Below, one piece after another: positions 33,991-43,700 of a stretch of DNA of 64,000 nucleotides. Location: assembly GCA_965658815.1 (NCBI GenBank), contig CBFHTC010000002.1, positions 47,505-111,504 on the forward strand, given 5' to 3'. Position 1 is the stretch's first letter; each line of letters opens with the position of its first letter. Position numbers and translations under genes: made by a program. The notes beneath the pieces are model-generated. The model worked only from the letters and a program-made list of their open reading frames with translations. It was not told the origin of the DNA and did no database searches. Origin of the DNA: CBFHTC01 sp965658815 (lineage in GTDB: Bacteria > Pseudomonadota > Alphaproteobacteria > Rickettsiales > Rickettsiaceae).

Positions 33991-35054
33991 TTAATTAGTT
34001 TATTTAAGATTGATATATTATATATGTATATTATAGTGAAAGTCAAGAATACAACATTTAAATAATCGTTGAAATAAGTAAATAATATACTAGATAAAAA
34101 GATTACTAATTTTGATATTATAATATATATGCCAATTTTAATGATATTTTGAGATTTGGCATTAAAGCGAGTATAGAGCAACTCAAATGATCGGTCTAAG
34201 ATGGAATAACGTAGACTGGTTACGATAATTGGTGCCCAAAATGCAATCAGAAAATGATTTGAAAAAATAAAAAATATGATATTGCAAGATACAAAAATTA
34301 TATGGTTCACTTGAAAGTTCTTGATAAATATATATGAAAAAATAATTGTTGTAATTGCTAAATATAATTGATTGGAGGATATTAATTCATCATATATTAA
34401 ATTTTTTTCAAAGTCATAAAGATTTTTTCGAAAAATCTTTATTGATAATATTATATAAAGAGTTAAAAATGCTATGTTGAAAAATATGCTGGCATCTATA
34501 TCGATCGTTTTGCTTTCTTCTTTCTTTTTTTGTGATTTATATTTAAAATAGTTTTTTAATCGTAATGTTAATATAATACAAAGAAAAGAAATAATTACTA
34601 TGAGGTATAAATTGATTTTTAATTGATATAAAATAGGAGAGCATAATGTCGCTATATTACCACTGATGATAAAATATTTATAATGTTTTATTGCATATTT
34701 TTCTTTAAAAGCTATATTAATCATGTTCCATGATGATAATGCAATGGTTACTCCCGCCCATAATTCTGAAAATGTATAGTATATTAAATCAAAGACGAAA
34801 TAATCGTAATTACTTCCTAGTAAGATAAATATATTTCCTGATATAATAAAATATATTAAAAGTTTATTTAAATTAAATGAGTATAGGTATATATATATTA
34901 ATATTGGTATTGATATTATTCCAAAATAGAAATTTAAAGTATTTTGGAGCAAGTATCCTTTACCTTTCGTTGTAAAGTATATTTCTCTCTCTAAAAAGAT
35001 TAAGTTTTGAAGTAATACAATTAGAAATCGAAATAAATAGATTTGATATATCAT
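33987..35054 (-). CDS. Shortened, divergent nucleotide transporter homologue
   Basis: 355 residues, about 100 shorter than its neighbours. The middle (ALSSWNMINIAFKEKYAIKH) and the end (LDRSFELLYTRFNAKSQNII) align with the family. The first helix region is reduced, and the KGKA ... KxGK signature near the C terminus is lost. It is still open and translationally linked to the next gene (4-nt overlap), and starts 10 nt after the thioredoxin stop. It could be a decaying gene or one with a changed role. Confidence 0.6.
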   Translation of the reverse strand: MIYQIYLFRFLIVLLQNLIFLEREIYFTTKGKGYLLQNTLNFYFGIISIPILIYIYLYSFNLNKLLIYFIISGNIFILLGSNYDYFVFDLIYYTFSELWAGVTIALSSWNMINIAFKEKYAIKHYKYFIISGNIATLCSPILYQLKINLYLIVIISFLCIILTLRLKNYFKYKSQKKKEESKTIDIDASIFFNIAFLTLYIILSIKIFRKNLYDFEKNLIYDELISSNQLYLAITTIIFSYIFIKNFQVNHIIFVSCNIIFFIFSNHFLIAFWAPIIVTSLRYSILDRSFELLYTRFNAKSQNIIKIGIYIIISKLVIFLSSILFTYFNDYLNVVFLTFTIIYIYNISILNKLIN

Positions 35055-35117
35055 AGATTAGAGCTTAACTCATCCTCTGTAAGTGTAGATTAGAGCTTAA
35101 CTGATCCTCTGTAAGTC
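35054..35117. repeat. 32-bp tandem duplication at the 3' end of trxA
   Basis: 35054-35085 and 35086-35117 are the same 32-bp sequence with two differences (35071/35103 and the last base). It covers the trxA stop and reaches the first base of the start codon of the next gene. Confidence 0.9.
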
Positions 35118-35403
35118 TTCCTCGTATTGTCTCTAATAGTTTTCCTTTTTTGTATTTTAAAAAGGTGGGAATGGAGAGTATATTAAATTCGCGCGCGATA
35201 TCAGGAAATTCGTCAATATTTACTTTGAGTATTATAATATCTAAGTTTTTTGATGCAAATGACTCTAATACTGGTATCATTGCTTTACAAGGAGGGCACC
35301 AATCGGCATAAAAATCTACTATAACTTGTTTATTTTTAGCAATAATATTTTTAAAATCTTCTGATTTTGCTAAACTTATTAAGTTGCTTATATATTTTAT
35401 CAT
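35065..35403 (-). CDS. trxA: Thioredoxin
   Basis: A 112-residue thioredoxin-fold reductant. The active site is WCPPC (Cys36, Cys39) instead of the usual WCGPC. The cis-Pro loop is SIPTFLKYKKGK, and DFYADW precedes the active site. The last nine or so residues are altered by a 32-bp tandem duplication: the first copy reads LTEDQLSSNL and the second is read in another frame to the stop. It appears to head a transcription unit with three transporter genes. Confidence 0.88.
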   Translation of the reverse strand: MIKYISNLISLAKSEDFKNIIAKNKQVIVDFYADWCPPCKAMIPVLESFASKNLDIIILKVNIDEFPDIAREFNILSIPTFLKYKKGKLLETIRGRLTEDQLSSNLHLQRMS

Positions 35404-35428
35404 ATATTTTATTATAATTTGTTAACAA

Positions 35429-35457
35429 ATATTAATTTAAAAATTCTAAATAGTCAA
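35429..35457 (-). promoter_or_regulatory. Promoter of trxA and downstream transporters
   Basis: On the minus strand TTGACT, a 17-nt spacer and TAATAT lie 25 nt upstream of the trxA ATG. Confidence 0.5.
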
Positions 35458-35465
35458 GATATAGG

Positions 35466-36887
35466 TCAAGTAATTAATGTTAATTCTTTTTTTTTTGCAA
35501 GTATATTATAATGGTTTTTGGCAACAATAATTATAACAAAAATAAATATAGATATAATAAAAATAGTTATAAGCGAGAAAGAGATTTGCATACCTCGAAA
35601 GATAAGCGTGATCAATGCTAATAATGCTGAATTTAAAAATTTTCCTAATTTCGCAGAGGCTTTAACGCAGGCTTTTCCTTTTGATTGATTTTCTTTATCT
35701 AGAGGTTGATATAAAATTTCTGGTAATATATCAGCAAAAGAGTATCGAACAGAATTGATTAATACTAAAATTATCATTGATAGTTGACCAGTATATATAT
35801 ATTGATTTTCTCTAGAAATTAAAATTATTATACTCCCTATAAATATTGTAATCGGTATTACCATAGCTGATTTTGACCATCCAAATTTATTTAAAGATAT
35901 TTTGCATATAATATTTACAAATGTGGAGATTAAAAAAGTGATGAAGCTGATAAATAATAATATTTCAAGATGATATTTTTCAGATGAAATAGTATCTGTA
36001 TAAGGATTAATTGATTTATGAAATTCTTCGATGATAGGTTGAAAAATATATTCCATATTAATAGATAGCATACCCAAAAAAAGACTAAAGATTAGTATTA
36101 TTTGTAAATATTGAGATGAAAATATATGTTTTATAGTTGCGATGAACCCTAGAGAAGTTTTAGTTTCTTTTAATTTTAAATGATTTTGTCTTAGGACATT
36201 GATTTTATAATATATTATTTGTCTAGAGGAGTAATAAGCTAAACAAGATGCTGCTATGACAGGAAATATTAAATAATATCCTATTGAATCAGATACTTTT
36301 ATATTTGATGTGTTTAAAAATTTTAGTATTAACAAAGCAAGGATTCCGGATGACATCATACCCGCAGTAGAGGCCATACCAAAATAGTGATAATATTTTT
36401 TTGCTTGATTGATATTAAAAATGGTATTGATTATATTCCAAATTGAAATTGTGTATAACAAAGATGACCAATATTCGCTTAAAAAATATAATATTATAAA
36501 TGGCCATTGAGATAAAATTTTTAACATTATCATTTTAATATATTCAATACCTGATTTTGTATAATCAATATAATCAGTTGATATTTTAAAAGCGAAGTAT
36601 TCTTTATTAGGAATAAAAACAAACATAATCAAAATTAGTATTAGAAGAAATGAAATTAAAAATTTTTGAAATACTTTTTCAAGGCTGAAGTGGTTTGTAA
36701 AGTATCCGTAAAAGAAGATGATAGGTATAATAATAATAAATGAAAGATTAGCGAGTATGGGTAATATTTCTTTTCCTATGTTTTTCACTATGTACCAGTT
36801 TTTTAGTTGATACAAAATATTATTTGAAAACATAACTGAAAATATCATGATACACAAATGTTTAACAATATTTTTTTCTCTGTCCAT
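35466..36887 (-). CDS. tlc: Nucleotide transporter family protein (full-length copy of a tandem duplicate)
   Basis: 473 residues, about twelve membrane helices. Family segments: VKHLCIMIFSVMFSNNILYQ at the first helix, LSEYWSSLLYTISIWNIINT, and EILYQPLDKENQSKGKACVK with SAKLGKFLNS near the end. It is a near-duplicate of the truncated gene at 36990-38012, and the two share upstream sequence (TTGACA, then AAGAAAACCA). Substrate unknown. Confidence 0.8.
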   Translation of the reverse strand: MDREKNIVKHLCIMIFSVMFSNNILYQLKNWYIVKNIGKEILPILANLSFIIIIPIIFFYGYFTNHFSLEKVFQKFLISFLLILILIMFVFIPNKEYFAFKISTDYIDYTKSGIEYIKMIMLKILSQWPFIILYFLSEYWSSLLYTISIWNIINTIFNINQAKKYYHYFGMASTAGMMSSGILALLILKFLNTSNIKVSDSIGYYLIFPVIAASCLAYYSSRQIIYYKINVLRQNHLKLKETKTSLGFIATIKHIFSSQYLQIILIFSLFLGMLSINMEYIFQPIIEEFHKSINPYTDTISSEKYHLEILLFISFITFLISTFVNIICKISLNKFGWSKSAMVIPITIFIGSIIILISRENQYIYTGQLSMIILVLINSVRYSFADILPEILYQPLDKENQSKGKACVKASAKLGKFLNSALLALITLIFRGMQISFSLITIFIISIFIFVIIIVAKNHYNILAKKKELTLIT

Positions 36888-36964
36888 ATCGATTAAATAT
36901 TATTAAACATAGTATGCGCTGGTTTTCTTATCTTGTCAATAGGTTGATGTAAAATTACAAAAAA

Positions 36965-37016
36965 CTATCTTTTTTTCAAGTAAGTTGCATTAACTGAAAG
37001 AAAAGAATGAAAGAAG
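36965..37016 (-). repeat. Remnant of the Bax-inhibitor gene 3' end marking a duplication junction
   Basis: This stretch aligns with the 3' end of the gene at 38089-38844 (AAAAACTATCTT followed by a diverged copy of its last 15 codons). It sits between the truncated and the full transporter copy, as expected if a block from the Bax-inhibitor tail through the transporter was tandemly duplicated. Confidence 0.7.
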
Positions 37017-38012
37017 ATAGTATGAGATACCGTTAGGAAATATATTTTGCGTATAATATGCATAAAAGTTTGAACCGGCTATAAAAATTCCAAACGGTAA
37101 TCCCATATCTACTTTTGACCATCCAAATTTATTTAACAATATTTTGTTCATCGTAATATCTACAAGTAGGCATAGAGGAAAAATGATGAAGTTGGTAAAT
37201 AATAATATGTCATATTCTTCAGATGGAAATGGAATAGTAGTATTTGTATAAATATTAATTGATTTATAAAATTCTTTGATGATAGGTTGAGTAATATATT
37301 CCATATTAATAATAATTAGTATACTCAACAAAAGAAGACTAAAGATTAGTATTATTTGTAAATATTTAGATGTTGCGATGCACCCTAGAGAAGCTTTAGT
37401 CTCTTTTAATTTTAAATGATTTTGTTTTAGGGCGTGGTTATAATACATTATTTGTCTAGAAGAGTAATAAGCTAAACAAGATGCTCCTATAACAGGAAAT
37501 ACTAAATAATATCCAGATGCTTCTATATTTGATAATTTTATGTGTTTAGATAATAAACCAAGGTATATTGCAGATAACAATGCGCCCGCAATATAGGCTA
37601 TATAACCAAAATAATGATATTTTTTTGCTTGATTGATATTAAAAATAGCATTGATCATATTCCAACTCCAAACCGTGTATATCAAAGATGCCCAATATTC
37701 GCCAATAAAATATAGTGATAAAAACAAATTATTTTTATTAGGAAAAAAAAACATAATCGCTAGTATTAGCATAAATGAAGCAAAAAGTCTTGTTAATACT
37801 ACTTCTTGAAGTTTAAAGGGGGTGGAAAAGTATCCGTAAAGAAAGACGATAGGTATAATAATAATAAAAGAAAAATTAGCGAGTATGGGTAATATTTCCG
37901 GTATGTTTCTTGTTATGTACCAGTGTTTTAGTTGATACAAAATATCATTTAAAAATATAACTGAAAATAGCATGATACACAAATGTTTAACAACATTCTT
38001 TTCTCTGTCCAT
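36990..38012 (-). pseudogene. Truncated nucleotide transporter (damaged tandem duplicate)
   Basis: 340 residues, closely matching the 35466-36887 protein from MDREKN-VKHLCIM onward. About 34 residues are missing in the region before GEYWASLIYTVWSWNM, and the last third of the final domain is lost, including the PLDKENQSKGKA signature. The reading frame ends in YYLLSFFSFS, where the DNA switches to a remnant of the 3' end of the Bax-inhibitor gene. That places the duplication junction at the truncation point. Probably non-functional. Confidence 0.65.
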
Positions 38013-38088
38013 ATTGATTAAGTGTTATATAACAATGTTATGTTGGTTTTCTTATATTGTCAATAGGTTGATGTAAAATGATAAAAAA

Positions 38089-38844
38089 CTATCTTCTTTT
38101 TCCAATTAGTCTAATTAAATGAAAGAAAATCTGCATAAAGCTTAGGTAAAATATAAATGCAAGTTTGATTTGAATATAACTATTTGTTTTTCCAGATAAA
38201 TAGAAGTGTTTTGCGAATTGCATATTATATGCGATGATAAAGGAAAATATTACGACACCGGCTATTGAAAGTAGAAAATCAAAACCAATGCTTTGAAATA
38301 TAAATGCATTTACAAGGCCTGAGACGATCATTCCAATTAATAACATATTTATTAATCCACTGTATCGAAGTAAATTAGAAGAAGTTCTCTGAGCGTAAAA
38401 AGACATTGTTAGAAAGGCTATCATACTTGATAGAAATGTCATAAATATTGATTCGTTTGTATATATGATAAATATTATAGATAAAGTTAATCCCATTACA
38501 AATGAATAAATGACAAAAAGGGCGAGTTCCAATTTAGCTAAGAAGGCTAGGTCCAATTCATCTGTTTGATTGTGAATAAAAAATTTATGTATTAAGGATA
38601 TAGCTAGTGGGGCAAAGATAAAAAGATAGTATGAACTTTTAAGTCCGATTATAGATCCTGATTTTATTTGAAAAACCAAATGCATGAGTGGTGAGTGTAA
38701 AAATAAGAATGCTGAGAAAGTTGATATCGCAATGCCTATAAACATATAAAACATAATATTTGATATAAACTTACCAAAAGTATTTGTTTTATTAGTGGAT
38801 TTAGTACTAAAAATTGACCTTGATTTTAAATTTGATTTTAACAT
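38089..38844 (-). CDS. Bax inhibitor-1 / YccA family membrane protein
   Basis: 251 residues with about seven membrane segments. Family features: NIMFYMFIGIAISTFSAF at the first helix, SMIAFLTMSFYAQRTSSNLL, and a C-terminal part with FSFIIAYNMQFAKHFY. Members of this family modulate membrane protein quality control (YccA-FtsH) or act as pH-gated Ca2+ leaks; which applies here is unknown. The last 45 bp of the gene are repeated at about 36965-37015. Confidence 0.82.
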   Translation of the reverse strand: MLKSNLKSRSIFSTKSTNKTNTFGKFISNIMFYMFIGIAISTFSAFLFLHSPLMHLVFQIKSGSIIGLKSSYYLFIFAPLAISLIHKFFIHNQTDELDLAFLAKLELALFVIYSFVMGLTLSIIFIIYTNESIFMTFLSSMIAFLTMSFYAQRTSSNLLRYSGLINMLLIGMIVSGLVNAFIFQSIGFDFLLSIAGVVIFSFIIAYNMQFAKHFYLSGKTNSYIQIKLAFIFYLSFMQIFFHLIRLIGKRR

Positions 38845-38940
38845 TGTAAAAGTATTCTTTTATATATTATAATGTTTAAATACTAAAAAGCAACATATTT
38901 TTAAAAAATTTTTTTTATATCTTCCTTTTAGATTGTAGTT

Positions 38941-39855
38941 TTATTTCTTTTTAGCTAAGAATAATTGTATAATTGGAGAAGCGATAAATATTGAGGAGTA
39001 TGTTCCTATAATAAAACCAAATGCCAGTATCATCATCATTGGTTTAAGTATTTCTGACATATAAAAAAAGACTATGATTATAGGAATAATAGTAGATATC
39101 GAGGTCATAACTGTACGATTTAATGTTTGAGATATACTTTGATTAATTAATACATTCATATTTTTGTAATCAAATTTCATATTTATTCGAATTCTATCAA
39201 ATATTACCACTGTATCATTAATTGAATATCCTAAGATGATTAAAAGTGCTGTAACTGTATATTGTGAAAACTCATAACCAAAGTACTGAATTGCAAATGC
39301 TGACAAAATTATATCATGCAATAATGCTAAAATTGCTCCAATGGCATAATATAAATTAAAATTGAGATATATATATACTCCTATCAAGCATAAAACGGTA
39401 ATTAAAGTATAAATACTATTGATTTTAATCGCATCACTTAGTGAGCCTGATATTGAGGCGTCCATTATTATCTCTGATGAATATTGATCTAACAATTCGC
39501 TTACATCTTTATCTAAATTACTGAACTTAGCGCTATATTTGATATTGATGTTGTTACCGTGTTGAGCGATAGTGATAGACGGTATTAATTTCTTTAAATC
39601 CCGTTCTATTAATTTGTAATTTTCTGTTTTATTTAATTGTGCTTGAATATTTCTACCTCCTGCAAATTCGATACTTATTTCAGATGAGTTATTATACAAA
39701 GAAAAAATTGCGTATCCAACCGCCATTAAGCTTAGAAAACCTAGGTATTTAAATATTTGAATAAAATTGATTACTATATTTGTTCTTAAGTATCGATTTA
39801 TAATTCCTATTAAGTAAAATAAGATTATTAACTGAAAGTCAGTATAAATGGCCAT
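38941..39855 (-). CDS. secF: Protein translocase subunit SecF
   Basis: SecF (304 residues) works with SecD and YajC to pull exported proteins using proton flow. Six membrane helices; ISIEFAGGRNIQAQL (SecF FxGG motif) follows the first, and the conserved LIILGYSINDTVVIFDRIR lies in helix 4-5. secD and yajC are 20 kb away, so the usual secDF operon is split. It is divergent from rpmJ. Confidence 0.95.
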   Translation of the reverse strand: MAIYTDFQLIILFYLIGIINRYLRTNIVINFIQIFKYLGFLSLMAVGYAIFSLYNNSSEISIEFAGGRNIQAQLNKTENYKLIERDLKKLIPSITIAQHGNNINIKYSAKFSNLDKDVSELLDQYSSEIIMDASISGSLSDAIKINSIYTLITVLCLIGVYIYLNFNLYYAIGAILALLHDIILSAFAIQYFGYEFSQYTVTALLIILGYSINDTVVIFDRIRINMKFDYKNMNVLINQSISQTLNRTVMTSISTIIPIIIVFFYMSEILKPMMMILAFGFIIGTYSSIFIASPIIQLFLAKKK

Positions 39856-39976
39856 TTTTTAAAAATGATATTTAAATTATATTAGATTTTTTTTTCTTAA
39901 AAGTCAATATAAATTTTATATATTTCAATTAAGTTATTAAGAAATATTTTATTTCTTTAAAAACCACATAAAGATC

Positions 39977-40005
39977 TTGATTTATATAAAATTGTAATAT
40001 ATAAT
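39977..40005 (+). promoter_or_regulatory. Promoter of rpmJ
   Basis: TTGATT (39977-39982), 17-nt spacer and consensus TATAAT (40000-40005), 20 nt before the ATG of rpmJ. Confidence 0.7.
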
Positions 40006-40025
40006 ATAGAAAAACTTATATTTTA

Positions 40026-40151
40026 ATGAAAACAAGAAGTTCTCTTAAATCTCTTAAAAAAAGAAGCAAGACTTGTCAAGTGGTTGCAAGAAGAGGGAAA
40101 ATACATGTTATAGATAAAGCAAATCCAAGATTTAAGGCGCGTCAGGGTTGA
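40026..40151 (+). CDS. rpmJ: 50S ribosomal protein L36
   Basis: A 41-residue protein, MKTRSSLKSLKKRSKTCQ followed by a segment ending in NPRFKARQG. This is the alphaproteobacterial form of L36 with a single Cys (the zinc-free type). It has its own strong promoter. Confidence 0.96.
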   Translation: MKTRSSLKSLKKRSKTCQVVARRGKIHVIDKANPRFKARQG

Positions 40152-40189
40152 TTGTTTGTGGGTTTTAAATTATTTTTGAATCTCCCTCT

Positions 40190-40620
40190 ATTCATTTGTA
40201 TCTATAAATGCTTGTTTAGCTATTTTTATCATTTCTCTATAATTAATTTCTCCAGTAGGCAATTTAATAATTTCCTTGACTTAAAAATATTCACGAGGTA
40301 TATGCATAGTAGATATTCCTTGTTCTTTACATAATTTTATCATCTTGTCAATGTTCTCAGGTCTTATTGGGATTGTCGATAAACATACTATTATTGCTTC
40401 GTCTTTATTATCTTTGATAAACACGCAACATATTTTATTGTTGTTGTTAGTTGACTGGCGCATTAGGTCTTCACATACGTTCAGAGAACTTATTTCACGC
40501 TCGTCGATTTTAGAGCAGCAAATATGTTTATAGTTGACTGAAATCTTTTTACTATGCGTAATATTTTACCTGACTGCCACACTAGGTCTTTATTATATAC
40601 GTTCAGAGAAGTAGAAGACC
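40190..40620 (-). pseudogene. Decayed duplicate pieces of the aas 3' end
   Basis: The minus strand repeats, in degraded form, the last 90 or so codons of the aas gene at 40742-44212. A 60-residue open stretch (40281-40463) reads ICCVFIKDNKDEAIIVCLST and KLCKEQGISTMHIP, against ICCVVIKNNKDQETIVCLST and KLCKEKGISTMHLP in the intact gene. Stops and shifts interrupt it. A second shorter copy of the CTAGGTCTT ... TTCAGAGAA segment lies at about 40570-40612. Together with the short reading frame at 40593-40742, this fills the rpmJ-aas interval. Confidence 0.8.
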
Positions 40621-40742
40621 GTTAAATTTGAAGATATAGAAAGGATAATCGCGGCTGTTAATATTGCTGATATTCGCATTGGACCGAATATTGAAACTAT
40701 AAAAAAGATAATTAATGTTGCTAATGCTAATATTAATATCAT
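40593..40742 (-). CDS. Possible 49-residue membrane protein coupled to aas
   Basis: The ATG overlaps the aas stop codon by one base (TAATG), an arrangement that allows re-initiation. The product is a two-span hydrophobic peptide (MILILALATLIIFFIVSIFG, then ILTAAIILSI). Its last residues run into an aas-derived fragment. No family recognised. It could be a real small gene or a chance frame next to decaying DNA. Confidence 0.33.
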   Translation of the reverse strand: MILILALATLIIFFIVSIFGPMRISAILTAAIILSISSNLTVFYFSERI

Positions 40743-43700
40743 TAATTTGTATCTATAAATAATTTTTGAGCTATCTTTTGCATTTCTGGATAATTATTTT
40801 TTCCAGTAGACAATTTAATAATTTCCTTGACTTGAAAATATATTTTAGGTAAATGCATAGTAGATATGCCTTTTTCTTTACACAGTTTTATAATGTTATC
40901 TTGCTCGATCGCGATTGTCGATAAACATACTATTGTTTCTTGGTCTTTATTATTTTTGATTACCACGCAACATATTTCATTTTTAATGTTATCTGACTGC
41001 ACTAGGTCTTCACATACGGTCAGAGAAATCATTTCACCCGCGATTTTAGCAAATCTTTTTATTCTGCCTAAGATTTTTATAAAACCTTTATTATCTATAG
41101 ATACAATATCTCCTGTGTTATACCATGATTTTAGGTAATTAATCTTTCCAGGATTATTGATTGTCATATAACCTAGCATTACATTTGGCCCTTTTATATG
41201 CAGTTCACCTCCTTCACTGATTCCTTCAACAGGCACTATTTTATGCTCTATTAAAGGCAAAAATCTTCCCACTGTGTCCACTTTATAGTGCATATTAGAA
41301 CAGACCGATATAACTGGTGATGTTTCTGTAGCGCCATATCCTTCTAATATTCTAATACCAAATTTTTCAAAAAACATTTGTCGAGTAGAGTTTTCAAGCT
41401 TTTCAGCTCCCGCGAAAACATATCGAAGTGAATAAAAATCATATTGATGTGCATATTCTGCATATAACTTCAAAAATGTATTAGTTGAAAATAAAATTGT
41501 CGCATTTGCATTATATATTAAATTTGGAATAAAAATATATCTTTTAGGATCTGGAAAAAATAAAGTTTTAATGTTACTTTGAACTGCTAATAGCATTGTA
41601 ATTAATCCAAATGAATGAAAAATAGGCAAAGCGTGAAATAAGCAATCTGACGTATTGGTATCAATTTTAGATGTAAGCTGCGATATGTTGGATTGCAAAT
41701 TAATATGAGATAGGTTTACGGCTTTTGGATGGCCTTCTGATCCACTGGTAAATAATATTACCGCAGCTGAATTAGGATTATTTGGGTAATAAAATTGTTG
41801 AGGAGCGATATATGCGAAAAATAGCTTTGTTCGCATAATCATTCTTGATATAATATTAGTTGTATTTGTATTTAAAGGGTTTATATCTTCTATGTAAACT
41901 ATATCATAATTATTAGAAAGAGTGTCGACTAATTCTTCTAAGTTGCCTTTTTTTATAAATTTTCTAAATGTGTATATAGTTTTTATTTTCGCTATATTTA
42001 AGGAATTTTGTATAGTTTGAACTCCATTGGTAAAATTAATAATTGCTGGAACTAGTTTTGCGTATTGAATTGCATAAAATGCTTTTAATGTCGCAGGAGT
42101 AGAGGGTACTAGTAATCCAACATTTGTTGCATTTGAAAATTTTTGAATTTTTTTAATTTCATCTCCAAGCGCAATTGCTGATATTAAAACGGTATAAATC
42201 GACTCGCCTTGTTCTAAATAGTATTTTTCATGATCTGTAAATATAATTTCCTTTGATTTTGAATTTTTATATTTTTCAATAAGAGATTGAAATAAGGTGG
42301 AGCTGTTATTAATTTTAATTTTTGTATTCATGTCGCATAAAACATCATACATTTTTTGAGTAATAGATTGTATCTTCTCCTTTTGGTCTTCAATATGATT
42401 AAAAGACGATACTTTTATTGCTTGTCTAAAAAACACAGTTATTTTAGGAAAATATTCCAATTTTGATTTTGTTCGACTAAATATACTTTTCTCAGGTCCA
42501 TCAAGAAATATTGGAATAATATCAGAATTTGTATCAAGGGATATTTTAGAAGGCCCGTCAAACATTTTCATTAAAATATTGTTATTACTTAGCCTTCCTT
42601 CAGGAAATATCAAAACATTGATATCATCATCTGTATCATTTATAAATTTTATTAAATTTTTAATTCCCATTGGATTAGATTCATCTACGACATAAAATTT
42701 TTCTAGTATTCCCTTAAGCAAAACAGCCATCCATGGATTTTTAGTTAAAAATGATTTACTAATAACTGGAACAATTTGTTTTATATGGGCGGCATACACA
42801 ACTAATATTCCATCTATAAAAGATATATGATTTGCTATAAATATATTTTTATTTTTTTCTGTTTTTTCAATATTTTCTAATCCTTCTACCGATACTCTAA
42901 ATGGAATTAAAAAAAACCCTACAATTTTATGTATTATAAATCTTGGTATTATGATTGAATTTTCAATATTTATAAAGAAGCAATAGGAGGCAAGAAATAT
43001 TTTTGATGTAATTAAGACTAATATAAGTTTTTCATCACACCTTATTGTTTGCAAAATAATAATATATATAGACGCCAAGATATGACCAAAAGTCGAAGAA
43101 AAAGTAGTTTGCGTAGCCACATTTCGTCCTATGTTATTTTTATCAGATAGTATTTGTATATTTAAATAAAGCGGCACAATTAAAAATGCACTAATTATAC
43201 CTAAAACAAATAGAGTTATCATCAGCCATATGTTATTATAGTTAAACAAGAATTGGTTTAGTGTTATTTCCATAAAATGAGAATATTGAATCTCTTGATC
43301 TTGAATAATAGACGAAATTGATAAAAAACACAATCCAATCATAAATAAAGATAGAGCAATATATTTATTACTAAACCTTTGTTTTATTTTGCTATTTAAT
43401 AATGAGCCAGTAACAATTCCTAAAACTGGTATAACTGTTAAAAGAGATAAAATAGTTTTATCTCCTGCTAAATATTTTTTTATAATTGCCGGCATGAGAG
43501 ATGACATTGTAGCGATTATAAATAGCGCAGTTGTAATTCCTAATATTGTCATTTTAAGATCATGATTCGCAAAAGTATTTGAGATACTATCTCTAATATT
43601 TTTAAGTGGATTATATTTAATTATAATATCATCTTTTGTCATTTCATGTAGTTCTATAAGATAGGTTGAGATCAATGCTACATTTGCTATTATAAACATA

